Assembly (NCBI GenBank): GCA_021807115.1
Contig: JAKAPJ010000002.1
Location: forward strand, 1-64,000
Direction of reading: 5' to 3'
DNA length: 64,000 bases
From: Microcaldota archaeon
GTDB lineage: Archaea > Micrarchaeota > Micrarchaeia > Micrarchaeales > Micrarchaeaceae
Positions 1-9,186 of this stretch are shown piece by piece. The translations under genes were made by a program, and so were the position numbers. The notes under the pieces were generated by a model. That model was given only the letters and a program-made list of their open reading frames with translations, had not been told where the DNA came from and searched no databases. Every line of letters begins with the position of its first letter. The stretch's first letter is position 1.

Positions 1-1106
1 TTCCGATCTATAGTGTAAAATGCATTCTGGCCTCCTATGCAGTACACATAGCCGTCGTATTCCGGGCAGCTTGAGCTTTCTATGCCTGTTGTCTCATAAA
101 AGACGCTGCGGGAAACATACGACGTGGTCTGCGACCAGTTGCCAAACCCGCTTGACGTGATGCGCGCCATGTACGACTGCGGGATTGATGTTGCGTATAA
201 AAGCGCCCCGTAGCCGCCCACGCTTATGTCCTCGCTGCCGCCTATGCAGTAGAGGTAGCCGCCTTCGGCGTCGCAGTTTGGGTCAGCCACGCTCTGGGGA
301 TATTGCGATGTCGCATTGCCCCATGCACCTATGGCCCCGCCGCCCAGTATCGGCGCATAGTACGCCGCGCCCGTGTCATTGAAATGTCCGTTGATGTCCG
401 CAGACCCGCCCACGCAGTAGATTGTCTGGTTGTACACTGTGCATCCGATATGCCCAAAATTTCCCGGGTATGGCGTGGTTGCGCTCCAGCTGCTTAAGCC
501 TGCGCTGCCAAGCATCTGCGCGTAGTAGCTTGTTTTAGGTGTGCCGCCGAAAGCCGAGGGGGTATAGCCGCCTACACAGTAAAGCGTGGTGCTGCTTGCC
601 GTGCATTCCACGCCAGTGGCGTTGCCCATTGGCAGCGCCGCACCGGCAATCCACCCTCCTATGCCTGTGCCTGTTATGCTTGCGTAGTATGTCTGGCCGG
701 TGTCGCCGTCCACGCAGTACATATAACCGCCGCCGGCCGCGCATTCGGACCTGCTCATGTTTGCAGGGTATGCGGTGGTGGGATGCCATGCACCCAGCGA
801 CCCGCCGTTTGCTATTTGGGCGTAGTAGCTGCCGATTGTGGCGTTTTGCCCGCCGGTGCAGTAAATGTAGCCGTTGTACGCAGCGCAGCCATTGCCATAA
901 ACCGGGGTGGGGTACGGCGTGCCGCCGTACCATGAGCCGAGCATGGGTGCTGGCGGCGGAAGGAAGCGCGCAGGTTCGATAAGCGCGGCTGTGCTATGCA
1001 CGTTCACCGTGGATGCCGCGGTATAGAGCGCGGACAGCATGGCGAGGGCCAGAGCCGAAGCAATCAAATACGGAATCGCCGACCCAAATCTGCCGATATG
1101 CTGCAT
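1..1106 (-). CDS. Exported kelch-like repeat protein (3' end outside window)
   Basis: This open frame starts with ATG at 1106 and runs off the left edge, so at least 368 residues are coded here. The N-terminus has a hydrophobic stretch (IPYLIASALALAML) that fits a signal peptide or anchor. After it come about six repeats of some 50 residues with the pattern YxYCxGG, then YYAxI, then GxW and TTxYP. This resembles kelch/galactose-oxidase beta-propeller blades. Most repeats carry a second Cys about ten residues before YC, so each blade may hold a disulfide. Export to the cell surface is inferred. A TATA-like element lies about 45 bases upstream. Kelch is my best reading; another propeller family is possible. 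Confidence 0.75.
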   Translation of the reverse strand, partial: MQHIGRFGSAIPYLIASALALAMLSALYTAASTVNVHSTAALIEPARFLPPPAPMLGSWYGGTPYPTPVYGNGCAAYNGYIYCTGGQNATIGSYYAQIANGGSLGAWHPTTAYPANMSRSECAAGGGYMYCVDGDTGQTYYASITGTGIGGWIAGAALPMGNATGVECTASSTTLYCVGGYTPSAFGGTPKTSYYAQMLGSAGLSSWSATTPYPGNFGHIGCTVYNQTIYCVGGSADINGHFNDTGAAYYAPILGGGAIGAWGNATSQYPQSVADPNCDAEGGYLYCIGGSEDISVGGYGALLYATSIPQSYMARITSSGFGNWSQTTSYVSRSVFYETTGIESSSCPEYDGYVYCIGGQNAFYTIDR

Positions 1107-1148
1107 TCTACCGTTCAACTTTCCACTATTTTTACACTCTCATATCCT

Positions 1149-1160
1149 ATTCTTAAATGT
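1149..1160 (-). promoter_or_regulatory. TATA-like element for the kelch-like gene
   Basis: On the minus strand the sequence reads ACATTTAAGAATAG, an A/T-rich TATA-like box about 45 bases before the ATG at 1106. The 1107-1258 gap holds nothing else I recognise. Confidence 0.4.
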
Positions 1161-1258
1161 TTCCGTGGTATCTGCAAGAGCCAAACCCCCCATCCCGCAC
1201 AACTCCGCCCGCGGGAAGCCAACCCTGCGCGGTGTGCTTGGGCCCCGTTCCCCCGGCC

Positions 1259-1816
1259 TCACTTCCCCATCAGCATGCGCCTGAACCTCATGCGCTTTGC
1301 CCTGTCATGGTAGATGTCCACCAGTTCCGCATGCACGGCCCTGTTCATCCTCTTGTCCGCTATCTCGAGGAACTCGTCGAACCCCACGGCCCTGAACGTT
1401 ATCCTTTCCCCCGAGTCCGGCGCGGGTGTCCCCGCCCGCACGCAATCCCTCGCGACGAACATGTACACCTTCCAGTCTATTGATCCGCCCAGGGGAGTAG
1501 CCACGTGCAGAAGCTTCCAGTCGCCGGACGCCAGGCCGGCCTCCTCCCTCAGCTCCCGCTTAGCGGCGCCAAGCGGCGTCTCCCCCCCCTCTATCCCGCC
1601 CCCGAACAGCCCGATCCTCGGCTGCTTGAGGTGCGGCTGCATCTCCCTTGTGACCATGACCTTGCCCCCTGCCACGGCTATGATCTTGACCGTGTGCTTC
1701 ATCCTTGCCTTCTCGAACACCGCGTACGACCCGTCGTACATCCTCTGCCTCCAGCGGTATATCTTGAATATTGTCCCGTCGAACACGAGCCTTGCCCTGC
1801 GCGGTATGAGCCCCAT
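1259..1816 (-). CDS. Nudix hydrolase, ADP-ribose pyrophosphatase-like
   Basis: The 185-residue product has a complete Nudix box (GX5EX7REUXEEXGU) read as GGIEGGE, seven residues, then REL-EEAGL, so the metal-binding glutamates are present. The layout with an N-terminal beta domain before the box resembles ADP-ribose pyrophosphatases, which hydrolyse nucleoside diphosphate sugars, but the substrate cannot be read from sequence. I chose the ATG at 1816; an in-frame GTG at 1825 overlaps the stop codon of the upstream AlaX gene, and the two genes clearly form a transcription unit. Confidence 0.85.
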   Translation of the reverse strand: MGLIPRRARLVFDGTIFKIYRWRQRMYDGSYAVFEKARMKHTVKIIAVAGGKVMVTREMQPHLKQPRIGLFGGGIEGGETPLGAAKRELREEAGLASGDWKLLHVATPLGGSIDWKVYMFVARDCVRAGTPAPDSGERITFRAVGFDEFLEIADKRMNRAVHAELVDIYHDRAKRMRFRRMLMGK

Positions 1817-1824
1817 GCAGCCCA

Positions 1825-2541
1825 CTAGGAAAGTTTTATCTCCAGCCTCTTGTGTCTCCTGCCGTTGTTGGTGTACTTGAGCAGGCTTATTATCCCTATC
1901 TCGCGCGTGTCCCTCACGTGCAGCCCGCCGTCCGCCTGCATGTCCACCCCCACTATCTCCACGACCCTCACCTCGTCGAGCTTCTCCAGCAGCTCTCTGC
2001 CCGGCGCCGTGCGCGCGAGCATGGCGATCTTCACTGCCTCCTCCCTCTGCAGCGCGTACGCCCTCACCTCGTGCCCCTCCTGCCCCAGGAGCGTCGACTC
2101 CTGGATTAGCCTTGCCGCAGTATCCCTGTCAAACCCATCGAGGTCCACGTCGAATCTGGCGCGGTCCGTGTACAGCTGCCCTCCTGTTATCTGTCCGCCC
2201 GAATACCTGTTGACGAACACCGCGTCTATGAGGTGCACCGCGGTGTGGTAGCGCATCAGTGAGTAGCGCCGGTCCCAATCTATGTTGCACAGCACCAGCC
2301 TGCCCGCAAGGCCGCCCGCTTCCCTGTCGAGCACGTGCACCACATCATTGCCTTCCTTCCTGGCATCCACCACGGAATACACCTCCCCTCCCGCCTTTAT
2401 CGTGCCTACGTCGCTAGGCTGCCCGCCCCCGGCAGGGTAGAAAACCGTCCTGTCCAGCACAACCTCCTTCCCCTCCGCCCTGGTCACCTTAGATTCGCAT
2501 TCCTTCATGTACGAATTTACCAGATAGAGCTTCTCTGTCAT
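1825..2541 (-). CDS. alaX: AlaX-type alanyl-tRNA editing protein
   Basis: This free-standing editing domain (238 residues from the ATG at 2541) resembles the second half of alanyl-tRNA synthetase and would deacylate Ser- or Gly-tRNA(Ala). The N-terminal FYPAGGGQPSD block is the AlaX-M glycine-rich motif. The zinc site is visible as HTAVH near residue 105 and a GGLHV segment near residue 210. In the usual CGGxH motif the Cys is here Asp (QADGGLHV), a variant I believe also occurs in other archaeal AlaX. An in-frame start at 2574 would add 11 residues. The downstream Nudix gene overlaps or abuts its stop. Confidence 0.88.
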   Translation of the reverse strand: MTEKLYLVNSYMKECESKVTRAEGKEVVLDRTVFYPAGGGQPSDVGTIKAGGEVYSVVDARKEGNDVVHVLDREAGGLAGRLVLCNIDWDRRYSLMRYHTAVHLIDAVFVNRYSGGQITGGQLYTDRARFDVDLDGFDRDTAARLIQESTLLGQEGHEVRAYALQREEAVKIAMLARTAPGRELLEKLDEVRVVEIVGVDMQADGGLHVRDTREIGIISLLKYTNNGRRHKRLEIKLS

Positions 2542-2681
2542 GCAATCATCGCGGCAGCCGGCTTGTGCCAGCATTGCATACCGTTGCCTTATCTATTTTT
2601 GCATAACAACTAATAAATGCAGCAGGCATTGCGGCCGGGAGAAACTGCCAAAGGGCGAATATTGGACCATGGTTGGTACTG

Positions 2682-3188
2682 ATGGCGGCAAAGCAAAGAG
2701 CGGCACCTGCGCCCCAGAGGCGCCGTGTCGCACTGATAGTATCAGTTTCGGTAGCCATACTGACCGCCGCGCTCACGGGCGTGGTGGCGGCACTTGGCGG
2801 ATTGTCAACCATTCATTATGCGGAGATCATCGCAGCTGCAGGCGTTGCGGTCAGTGCATATGTGCTGGCGTACAAGGTGTGGGGCACGCCCCTCCTGTGC
2901 CCTCGCGGCGGACTTGTCAACTGCAAGATGGTGCTTGACAGCCGCTTCTCTGTGTGGTTCGGCGTGCCCTCCGCACTGTTCGGCATGCTGTTCTTCGCTT
3001 TTGAGCTGGTTGCATTCTACATCGGCAGCTATCCGGCAGCATTGGCAGCCGGCACGCTTGGGGTCATGTCAGTTTTCGAGCGCATACGCGCCCAGGCCTC
3101 CATAGGAAGGATATGCATCTACTGCAATGTCACCCACATATTTGCTGCATCGCTATTCTTGCTGTCCGCCTACCTCTGCGTCCATTAG
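2682..3188 (+). CDS. Vitamin K epoxide reductase (VKOR) family membrane protein
   Basis: The 168-residue protein has about four hydrophobic helices. It keeps the two VKOR cysteine pairs: CPRGGLVNC in the first extracytoplasmic loop, followed by the conserved Ser and the FGVPSALFG segment, and a CIYC redox motif near the C-terminus followed by N-x-x-H. In archaea and bacteria such proteins reoxidise thiol oxidoreductases and pass electrons to quinones, so this one probably supports disulfide formation in exported proteins. There is no fused thioredoxin domain; the DUF929 protein at 9999-10799 is a candidate partner. I chose ATG 2682 over the TTG at 2673. Confidence 0.88.
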   Translation: MAAKQRAAPAPQRRRVALIVSVSVAILTAALTGVVAALGGLSTIHYAEIIAAAGVAVSAYVLAYKVWGTPLLCPRGGLVNCKMVLDSRFSVWFGVPSALFGMLFFAFELVAFYIGSYPAALAAGTLGVMSVFERIRAQASIGRICIYCNVTHIFAASLFLLSAYLCVH

Positions 3189-3216
3189 CGTGCTGACGGC
3201 GTTAGCCGTCACAGGC

Positions 3217-5199
3217 CTATGCGCTGTTGTTTATGTAGTTGTTCACTATGCGCACATGCCCGACCGGTCCGAAGTCGTACACAACAGCAGATACCGTATG
3301 GGGCGGGAATATGCCGGGTATGGAATACATGCCATCCCCAAGGTAGGACGCGCCATTCCCCAGCTGCGTGCCGGCAGGCAGGTTCACCGAGGAAATATAG
3401 GTAACGTTATAGTAGGTCAAGTTAGGTCCGGTGCCGCTCGCCGTGGCCCCATAGTACGGCTGGAACATTCCGCCGATCTGGTAGGTGCCAGCGTTCTGCA
3501 CGCATGCCAGCACATAGGATTGTGTAACCCCTATTCCTCCGCTGCCCGCGCCGTATGCGCTGCTCACATCACCCGTGCTTATGTTCAGGAACGGCTGCGC
3601 GCTGTAATGCCAGCTGTTGAGGAGGTTGGGGTTTATGACATCGCATCCCGGCGGCACGTCGCTTTTGGTGCATTCAAGCCTCTCTCCCGGATTCGGGAAC
3701 CCGTTTTCGTAGAACGGAGCCATGGCCGGCACGGTGCATGGCGTGCAGTAGCCCGCCTCACTTAGCTGTCCAAAGAACTTGTCGGGCCCGGACGAACAAG
3801 ACACCGCTACCAGCACGAACGAGTTGTCCTGCGTCACCGTGTAGCTCGTGGAAAAATACTGCCTCTCGCTTGAGAATACCACACCGTCAGTCGCATTCGG
3901 CGAGTCGCTAGGTATGGTCTCGCGCGCCACTCCGAAGCCGCTGTCCATTGCGATGCTCTTGAGTATCGTGTACTGCGGCGGGTTTAGCAGGCCCACGGCG
4001 GCTATTGATGTTATGTTAGTTCCCGCGCCATTCACTGTGCACGTGCTGCCGCTCTGGTGCCCTATGGAGCTTCCGCCTATGCCTGCATCCTGCGTCCAGC
4101 TGACCGATGAGTTTCCTATGTTGGATCCTACGCAGAAATACTCGGTCTGGCCCGCCGGGCCTGCCACTGACAGCGCCCCATTTCCTTCGGTGAGGTTTTC
4201 ATCGCAGTTCGCCATCATCCCGCTGGCTATGGTGTTTGCATAGTCTCTGCAGCCGCCCACGCCCGCAAAGAACTGCCCGGCCGCGCTGTTTGTCGTGTTG
4301 GTCGAGTTGTACGCCGACGCCCCTCCGCTAAGCGTGTACGGTATGGTGTCCACGACGCCCTGCACCGATGAGTTGCCTATATCCGTCTCGTTCAGCACTA
4401 TGGAGAAGTCTCCCCCCTGCCCGCTGGCGTTTATGCCTATGCTCAGCGGCACGTAGTACTGGTCAGACATGCACATGGCGAAACGCCCGCTCACGGCCCC
4501 GCCAAGGGTGCCGAGCACTGCGGTGCACGGCTCCCCCCCATACGTGCTCTGGTAGCTTTGCGCGACGGCGAAGGTGATGCCAGCGTACTGCAGCTTGGAG
4601 AAGTTGAATGAATACAGCGGTGTAAGGTCGAAGCCGTTTATGCCGCTGCCCGCTGAGCAGTGCGGATTTCCGTTAATCCCGCCCACGTTGCCATTCTGTG
4701 CTGCGGTAACATTGAGGTTGGTGCACACATATGTGCCATTTGACAGTGACAGCTGCTGCACGTTTATCGCACCCAGTATGGACTCCGCGCTTGCGGACAG
4801 GTGCCGGTCAGTGTCATACTTGGCAATCCACATCGCAACAGGCGCGCTTATCGCGCCCACCGCAGCCAGGCTGCCTGACAGCTTGACGTAAGCGACGCCG
4901 GAATAGTTAACATGGAACTGCTGCGTGCCGTTTATGTGGTCCGCAATCATGCTGGAAAGCCCGGCCATAGCCGTGCTGTTCTGCGCCAGCACCTGCGAGA
5001 ATGCGGCAGGCACAGTCGCGTTGGAGCTGAGGTACGATGGCAGTGCCGGGGCCCCTCCCGCGCCCCTTCCGAACACGAAGAAAAGCGCAGCCGCAGCAAT
5101 CCCCAGCAGTACAAGCGCAAGCAAAAGTTTGCCAACAGAAAGCCCGCCCTTTCCGGCCTCCGCAGCCTTCCCCGCAACCTTCTTCGCATCGCTGGCCAT
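3217..5199 (-). CDS. Large membrane-anchored, cysteine-rich surface protein, unknown function
   Basis: I do not recognise a family. From the ATG at 5199 the product has 660 residues: a short Lys-rich cytoplasmic head, one membrane helix (KLLLALVLLGIAAAALFFVF) and a long Ser/Thr/Asn/Gly-rich part outside the cell with many N-x-S/T sites. It carries about 14 cysteines, including CTPC, so disulfides are likely. The head is rich in Ala/Lys (SDAKKVAGKAAEAGKGG). It converges with the VKOR gene, which might act on such substrates. Start 5223 is also possible. Confidence 0.75.
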   Translation of the reverse strand: MASDAKKVAGKAAEAGKGGLSVGKLLLALVLLGIAAAALFFVFGRGAGGAPALPSYLSSNATVPAAFSQVLAQNSTAMAGLSSMIADHINGTQQFHVNYSGVAYVKLSGSLAAVGAISAPVAMWIAKYDTDRHLSASAESILGAINVQQLSLSNGTYVCTNLNVTAAQNGNVGGINGNPHCSAGSGINGFDLTPLYSFNFSKLQYAGITFAVAQSYQSTYGGEPCTAVLGTLGGAVSGRFAMCMSDQYYVPLSIGINASGQGGDFSIVLNETDIGNSSVQGVVDTIPYTLSGGASAYNSTNTTNSAAGQFFAGVGGCRDYANTIASGMMANCDENLTEGNGALSVAGPAGQTEYFCVGSNIGNSSVSWTQDAGIGGSSIGHQSGSTCTVNGAGTNITSIAAVGLLNPPQYTILKSIAMDSGFGVARETIPSDSPNATDGVVFSSERQYFSTSYTVTQDNSFVLVAVSCSSGPDKFFGQLSEAGYCTPCTVPAMAPFYENGFPNPGERLECTKSDVPPGCDVINPNLLNSWHYSAQPFLNISTGDVSSAYGAGSGGIGVTQSYVLACVQNAGTYQIGGMFQPYYGATASGTGPNLTYYNVTYISSVNLPAGTQLGNGASYLGDGMYSIPGIFPPHTVSAVVYDFGPVGHVRIVNNYINNSA

Positions 5200-5298
5200 T
5201 GTAGCACCGCTACGTATGCGCATGAAAGGTTAATAAGGTTGCCTGGGGCTAAAGCGTATGCCGTAAACCGGCAGGGTGCCTCATTGCCGCCAAGATGG

Positions 5299-6459
5299 AT
5301 GACAAGGGATGTGCTGCTCCTATCTTTCTCCGCGTTCTTCGCGGACCTGGGCTACCAGGCCGTGCAGGCGCTATTCCCCATATTCCTCGTAGCCACCCTG
5401 GCGTCCAACCCGCTATACTTCGGTATAGCAAACGCGCTTGCGTTCGGGGGCGGCGCCGCACTGGCGTACGTAGGCGGGCTGCTCAGCGACAGGTACAGCA
5501 GGAAGTGGATAGCGGTCGCAGGCAGCGCGGTTATACTGCTCATGTCGGCAATAGGACTAGCCCACACGCCGCTGCTGGCCGTCGCCCTGTTCGTGGGCGG
5601 GTGGTGGGGCAGGAACTTCAGGTCCCCCTCGCGCAGGGCCATGCTCACTGACGCGTCAAGGCGCGAGGACCGTGGCAAGGTGTTCGGCTTCCTCCACGCC
5701 CTGGACATAGGCGGCGGGCTGGTCTCCGTGGTGGCGCTGATGATACTGCTATCGGCAAATCTGGGGCAGGGTAGCATACTGCTGCTGACCGCAGTGCCGC
5801 TTGCCGTCTCCGTTTCGCTCCTGGTTGCGTCCAGGGACATAAGGTCCCCCGTGTTCCGCGATCGGGCGCCGCCCCGCGCCGCAGCGTCGCCAAGGAAGGT
5901 GAACGTCAGGGCGTTCAAGGGCATAATATTCGCCACCGCGCTCTACGGATTCAGCTACTTCAGCCTTGGCTTCCCCATACTCACCATAGCCAAGGCGACG
6001 TCAAGCGACCTGCTTGGCATAGGCTCGTACGGCGTGTACCTCGGGGTCTCAGCCATAACCGGCTACGTCATAGGCTCCAGGAAGGCCACAGGCGCCATAA
6101 GGAAGCTGGGATACCTGGGCTATATAGTATCAGGGATCGGCACCGCGCTGCTCGCCGCAGCCTCGGCCCTCGGCGCCGGGCTGTGGGCGTTCTATCTGGG
6201 GGTCGCGCTGATGGGCTTCGGCCTGGGCGTTACGGAGACCATGGAGCCTACAATAGTGTCGCTAATGAAGAGGGACGTCAAGCTCGGCAAGGGGATGGGC
6301 GCGCTGTCAGGGTCGAGGAGCCTGGGGATATTCTTCGGTAACCTCGTGATGGGGCTGCTTTACGCCGCGGGCCCCGCGTACTCGTATTCATACGCCGCGG
6401 CGGTGTCCATCGCGGCCGGAGCCATAGTGCTCTACTATGGCAGGGGCTTCAGGGGCTAA
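5299..6459 (+). CDS. MFS-type transporter
   Basis: The 386-residue protein has about 12 hydrophobic segments in two halves, and the hallmark MFS loop between helices 2 and 3 is seen as GGLLSDRYSRKW. A basic central loop (SRDIRSPVFRDRAPPRA) separates the halves. The substrate is not predictable; the GGWWGRNFRSPSRRAML segment after helix 4 recalls drug or sugar exporters of the major facilitator superfamily. I set the start at ATG 5299 because the sequence before it has no hydrophobic or conserved character and overlaps the neighbouring surface-protein gene on the other strand. Confidence 0.85.
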   Translation: MTRDVLLLSFSAFFADLGYQAVQALFPIFLVATLASNPLYFGIANALAFGGGAALAYVGGLLSDRYSRKWIAVAGSAVILLMSAIGLAHTPLLAVALFVGGWWGRNFRSPSRRAMLTDASRREDRGKVFGFLHALDIGGGLVSVVALMILLSANLGQGSILLLTAVPLAVSVSLLVASRDIRSPVFRDRAPPRAAASPRKVNVRAFKGIIFATALYGFSYFSLGFPILTIAKATSSDLLGIGSYGVYLGVSAITGYVIGSRKATGAIRKLGYLGYIVSGIGTALLAAASALGAGLWAFYLGVALMGFGLGVTETMEPTIVSLMKRDVKLGKGMGALSGSRSLGIFFGNLVMGLLYAAGPAYSYSYAAAVSIAAGAIVLYYGRGFRG

Positions 6460-6475
6460 AGCTGCCCAGGGCGCC

Positions 6476-7504
6476 TCAGCCGAACATTCCGCTTACCAGC
6501 TCCCACGTGGCCCTGTCCATGTACTTCTTCCTGGACCCCTCCGCAAGCGGGACCTCCACGACCTTCGTGCCGTGCACTGCCACCATCACCCCGGCCCTGC
6601 CGGAATGCAGGGCCTCCACGGCCTTGTAGCCCAGCATCGTCGTCATTATCCTGTCGTAGGCATTCGGCGCCGTGCCCCTGATCGTGTGCCCGAGCACCGT
6701 GGCGCGTGTCTCCACCTTCGCCTCCTTCTCTATGTAGCGTGCGAGGAACGACGCATTGTTCTCCCCCGCGGCCTTAGCGAGCAGCGGATGCCCGAACTCG
6801 TCCTTCTGTATCTTGCCGTCATCGTAGCTGAGCTTGACGCCCTCTGCCACTACGATGAGCGCGCTGCGCTGCCCGTTCCTGTACCTCGATTTCACCAGGC
6901 TGACAACGTCGTCAGGGCTGGTCTCGAATTCCGGCACAAGTATCATGTTCGCCCCTGCGGCAAGGCCTGCGAAGGCGGATATCCATCCCGCGTCCCTGCC
7001 CATCACCTCCACAACCATGACGCGCCCGTGGGACCTCCCGGTTGTCGCAAGGCTCTCCAGCATCCTCATGGCCTCGTCTACCGCAGTGAAGAAGCCGAAC
7101 GAGTAGTCCGTTCCTGCAAGGTCGTTGTCTATGGTCTTGGGCACCCCGACGACCTTGAAGCCGCGCTCGGACAGCTTGGTTGCGACCCCCAGCGTGTCGT
7201 CCCCGCCCACCGCTATGAGCGCGTCTATCTTGGCCTTCTTCAGGTTCCTCTCAACTGTCGCCAGCCCGCCAGGCTTCTTGAGCGGGTTGGTCCTTGACGT
7301 GCTCAGCGCAGTGCCGCCGCTGCCTATCAGCCCCTCGAAGTGCGAGAACTTTATCTGCTTGAACTTCCCCTCCATCAGCCCGTTCCATCCCTCCAGCACA
7401 CCAACCACGGTGTCCCCCTTGGACTCCGCCGCCTTGAGCACGGCCCTGGTCACCGAGTTCAGTCCCGCGCAGTCCCCGCCGCCGTTGAGTATGCCTATCC
7501 TCAT
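6476..7504 (-). CDS. pfp: 6-phosphofructokinase, pyrophosphate-dependent type
   Basis: The 342-residue protein is a PfkA-family phosphofructokinase, catalysing phosphorylation of fructose 6-phosphate. The phosphoryl-donor residues are diagnostic: GGDDT at about 100-104 (ATP enzymes have GGDGS) and PKTIDND at 122-128 (ATP enzymes usually PGTIDND). The Asp and Lys favour pyrophosphate as donor, making the step reversible. MGRDAGW and PEF motifs for the sugar phosphate are present. It starts four bases after the stop of the class I aldolase gene, an order like the fba-pfp operon of Thermoproteus tenax. No bacterial-type allosteric tail is seen. Confidence 0.9.
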   Translation of the reverse strand: MRIGILNGGGDCAGLNSVTRAVLKAAESKGDTVVGVLEGWNGLMEGKFKQIKFSHFEGLIGSGGTALSTSRTNPLKKPGGLATVERNLKKAKIDALIAVGGDDTLGVATKLSERGFKVVGVPKTIDNDLAGTDYSFGFFTAVDEAMRMLESLATTGRSHGRVMVVEVMGRDAGWISAFAGLAAGANMILVPEFETSPDDVVSLVKSRYRNGQRSALIVVAEGVKLSYDDGKIQKDEFGHPLLAKAAGENNASFLARYIEKEAKVETRATVLGHTIRGTAPNAYDRIMTTMLGYKAVEALHSGRAGVMVAVHGTKVVEVPLAEGSRKKYMDRATWELVSGMFG

Positions 7505-7508
7505 GCCA

Positions 7509-8288
7509 TCACTGCAGCTTCATTGCCTGCTCCACACTCTTGCCATCTATGACTATGGCTGCAAGGCGCTTCGATGTCCTGTCTGGGTTGTCGCTCTGCC
7601 ATACGTTCCTGCCCACGGCCACCCCCGATGCGCCCGCCTCCATGCACCCCTTCACCTGGGTGAGGAAGTCCTGCTCGTCCTTCGTCTTCGGCCCGCCCGC
7701 CATGTACACAGGCACCCTGCCCGCTGCCTTCACGACCCACCTGAAGCCTTCCTTATCTCCAGTGTACTTCACTTTCACGGCATCTGCGCCCAGCTCAAGC
7801 CCGAGCCTCGTGGCATACGCTATGACCTCCCTGCTCGTGTCGTTCTTCACCGACGCCCCGCGGGCATACGCCCAAAGTATGGCTGCCATGTCCAGCGCGT
7901 GCGCCTCCTCCTGCACCCTACCGAACTCGGCAAGCATCTCGGCCTCGTTCGCGCTGCCCACGTACACCGTATAGCCTACCGCCGCAGCGCCCAGCTCCCA
8001 CGCGTGCTTGACTGAGCAGTTCTGCCTCGCCAGAGGCTCCGAGCCCCCATAAAGCGCCGTCTTCCCGTTAACCTTCAGTATCAGCGGCACGCCTCCTTTC
8101 CTCCAGTAGTTCTCCGCGACGCCCTTCTGCGAGGCGAACGCGTCGAACTTGCAGCGGCCCGCTATGTCCAAGACAAATTGCGGGTCTACGTTCTTCTCGT
8201 TGAAGTCGGTGGGCCCGTGCTCGAGCCCCTGGTCGTACGCAAGTATTAGCGATTTTCCCTTCCTCATAAAGCGGCTCATCCTGTCCAT
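7509..8288 (-). CDS. fba: Class I fructose-bisphosphate aldolase, archaeal DhnA type
   Basis: This 259-residue TIM-barrel protein would cleave or form fructose 1,6-bisphosphate through a Schiff base. The signature LAYDQGLEHGPTDF is near the N-terminus and the catalytic lysine lies in VKVKYTGD (about 171-178); phosphate-binding GG and GVAVGRN segments follow. The open frame extends to 8417, but that stretch contains a TATA-like box at 8321-8330, so the ATG at 8288 is preferred, giving the usual family length. The downstream gene, four bases away, is the phosphofructokinase, so two consecutive glycolytic steps are co-transcribed. Confidence 0.9.
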   Translation of the reverse strand: MDRMSRFMRKGKSLILAYDQGLEHGPTDFNEKNVDPQFVLDIAGRCKFDAFASQKGVAENYWRKGGVPLILKVNGKTALYGGSEPLARQNCSVKHAWELGAAAVGYTVYVGSANEAEMLAEFGRVQEEAHALDMAAILWAYARGASVKNDTSREVIAYATRLGLELGADAVKVKYTGDKEGFRWVVKAAGRVPVYMAGGPKTKDEQDFLTQVKGCMEAGASGVAVGRNVWQSDNPDRTSKRLAAIVIDGKSVEQAMKLQ

Positions 8289-8320
8289 TGTATCTACCGT
8301 ATCAGATTGAGCTGACAATG

Positions 8321-8330
8321 CATTTATACT
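8321..8330 (-). promoter_or_regulatory. TATA box of the aldolase-phosphofructokinase operon
   Basis: The minus strand reads AGTATAAATG, centred about 38 bases before the chosen ATG at 8288. It supports the shorter aldolase start. Confidence 0.55.
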
Positions 8331-8516
8331 TTGCTGCATCTGTCGGTCCCGCCCTCCCGCCGCACGCCAGCATTGCGCAGGGCAAAGGCATAGGCCCGCG
8401 GTCCCGAGCAGCCGCATACAATATACAATAATGCTGTCTTTGTGGCACGGAACAGAAATGCGTAAATATCATGGATGAAGAATAGTGTATTGATATGCAC
8501 ATATGCTGGTGGTGTT

Positions 8517-9104
8517 ATGCCTGAAGCGACGCATGCGAGCACTGAGACAAAAGGCGAGCCGGAGAGCAGGGTAATAGGGCAGGGCAAGTTCCTCAAGCTT
8601 AAGGCCAAGGACGTGGTGGGCGAGGACGGGAAGGGGCGCACCATCGAGTACCTTGATCGGCCCAAGCCGGTGGCCGCCGTGCTGGCGTACAGGTTGGACG
8701 AGGCGACAGGCGAGCGCATACTCATGCTTGAGATAAACAGGAGGGATGCAGTGGGCAAGAACCTCATAGAGGCCGCAGCCGGCAGCGTGGAGGCGGGCGA
8801 GACCCCAGAGCAGGGCGCCAAGAGGGAGCTCGAGGAGGAACTGGGCTTCAGCGTCGAGGACATAAAAGCTGTGGGCGAGGGCTACGCGAGCCCCGGGATA
8901 ACCAACGAGCGCATGTTCTTCTTCATAGCGAAGGTCGGCAAGTACGTAGGGCAAAGGCTTGAGGAGGGGGAGGAACTGTCGCTGATGGAGGTAACGGAGA
9001 AGGAAGCGCGCAGGCTGTACAGCGAGGGCAAGATAACGGACAACAAGACCCACCGGCTGCTGTCCGAGTACTTCCTGAGGGGTATGGACCAGGCCCCGCA
9101 GTAG
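8517..9104 (+). CDS. Nudix hydrolase, ADP-ribose/nucleotide-sugar pyrophosphatase-like
   Basis: The 195-residue protein has a complete Nudix box: GSVEAGE, seven residues, REL-EELGF. The context (VAAVLAYR and MLEINRRDAVG before the box; SPGITNERMFFF after it) matches ADP-ribose pyrophosphatases of the NudF kind, which recycle ADP-ribose and related compounds. The chosen ATG at 8517 is preceded by GGTGG, a fair ribosome site; an upstream in-frame ATG at 8475 would add 14 residues. It lies divergent to the glycolytic operon. Confidence 0.85.
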   Translation: MPEATHASTETKGEPESRVIGQGKFLKLKAKDVVGEDGKGRTIEYLDRPKPVAAVLAYRLDEATGERILMLEINRRDAVGKNLIEAAAGSVEAGETPEQGAKRELEEELGFSVEDIKAVGEGYASPGITNERMFFFIAKVGKYVGQRLEEGEELSLMEVTEKEARRLYSEGKITDNKTHRLLSEYFLRGMDQAPQ

Positions 9105-9186
9105 CGCGCCCGCATCCGGCCTATCCGTTCACCGCTTTCGCGGCCGCTACCGTTCGAATCTCAGTTTCAAAGACGGAAAGCAGGTT

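Noticed and set aside
185-982. Short open frames opposite the kelch-like gene
   Set aside because: Arg/Cys-rich translations with no family features, fully overlapped by the better supported minus-strand repeat gene.
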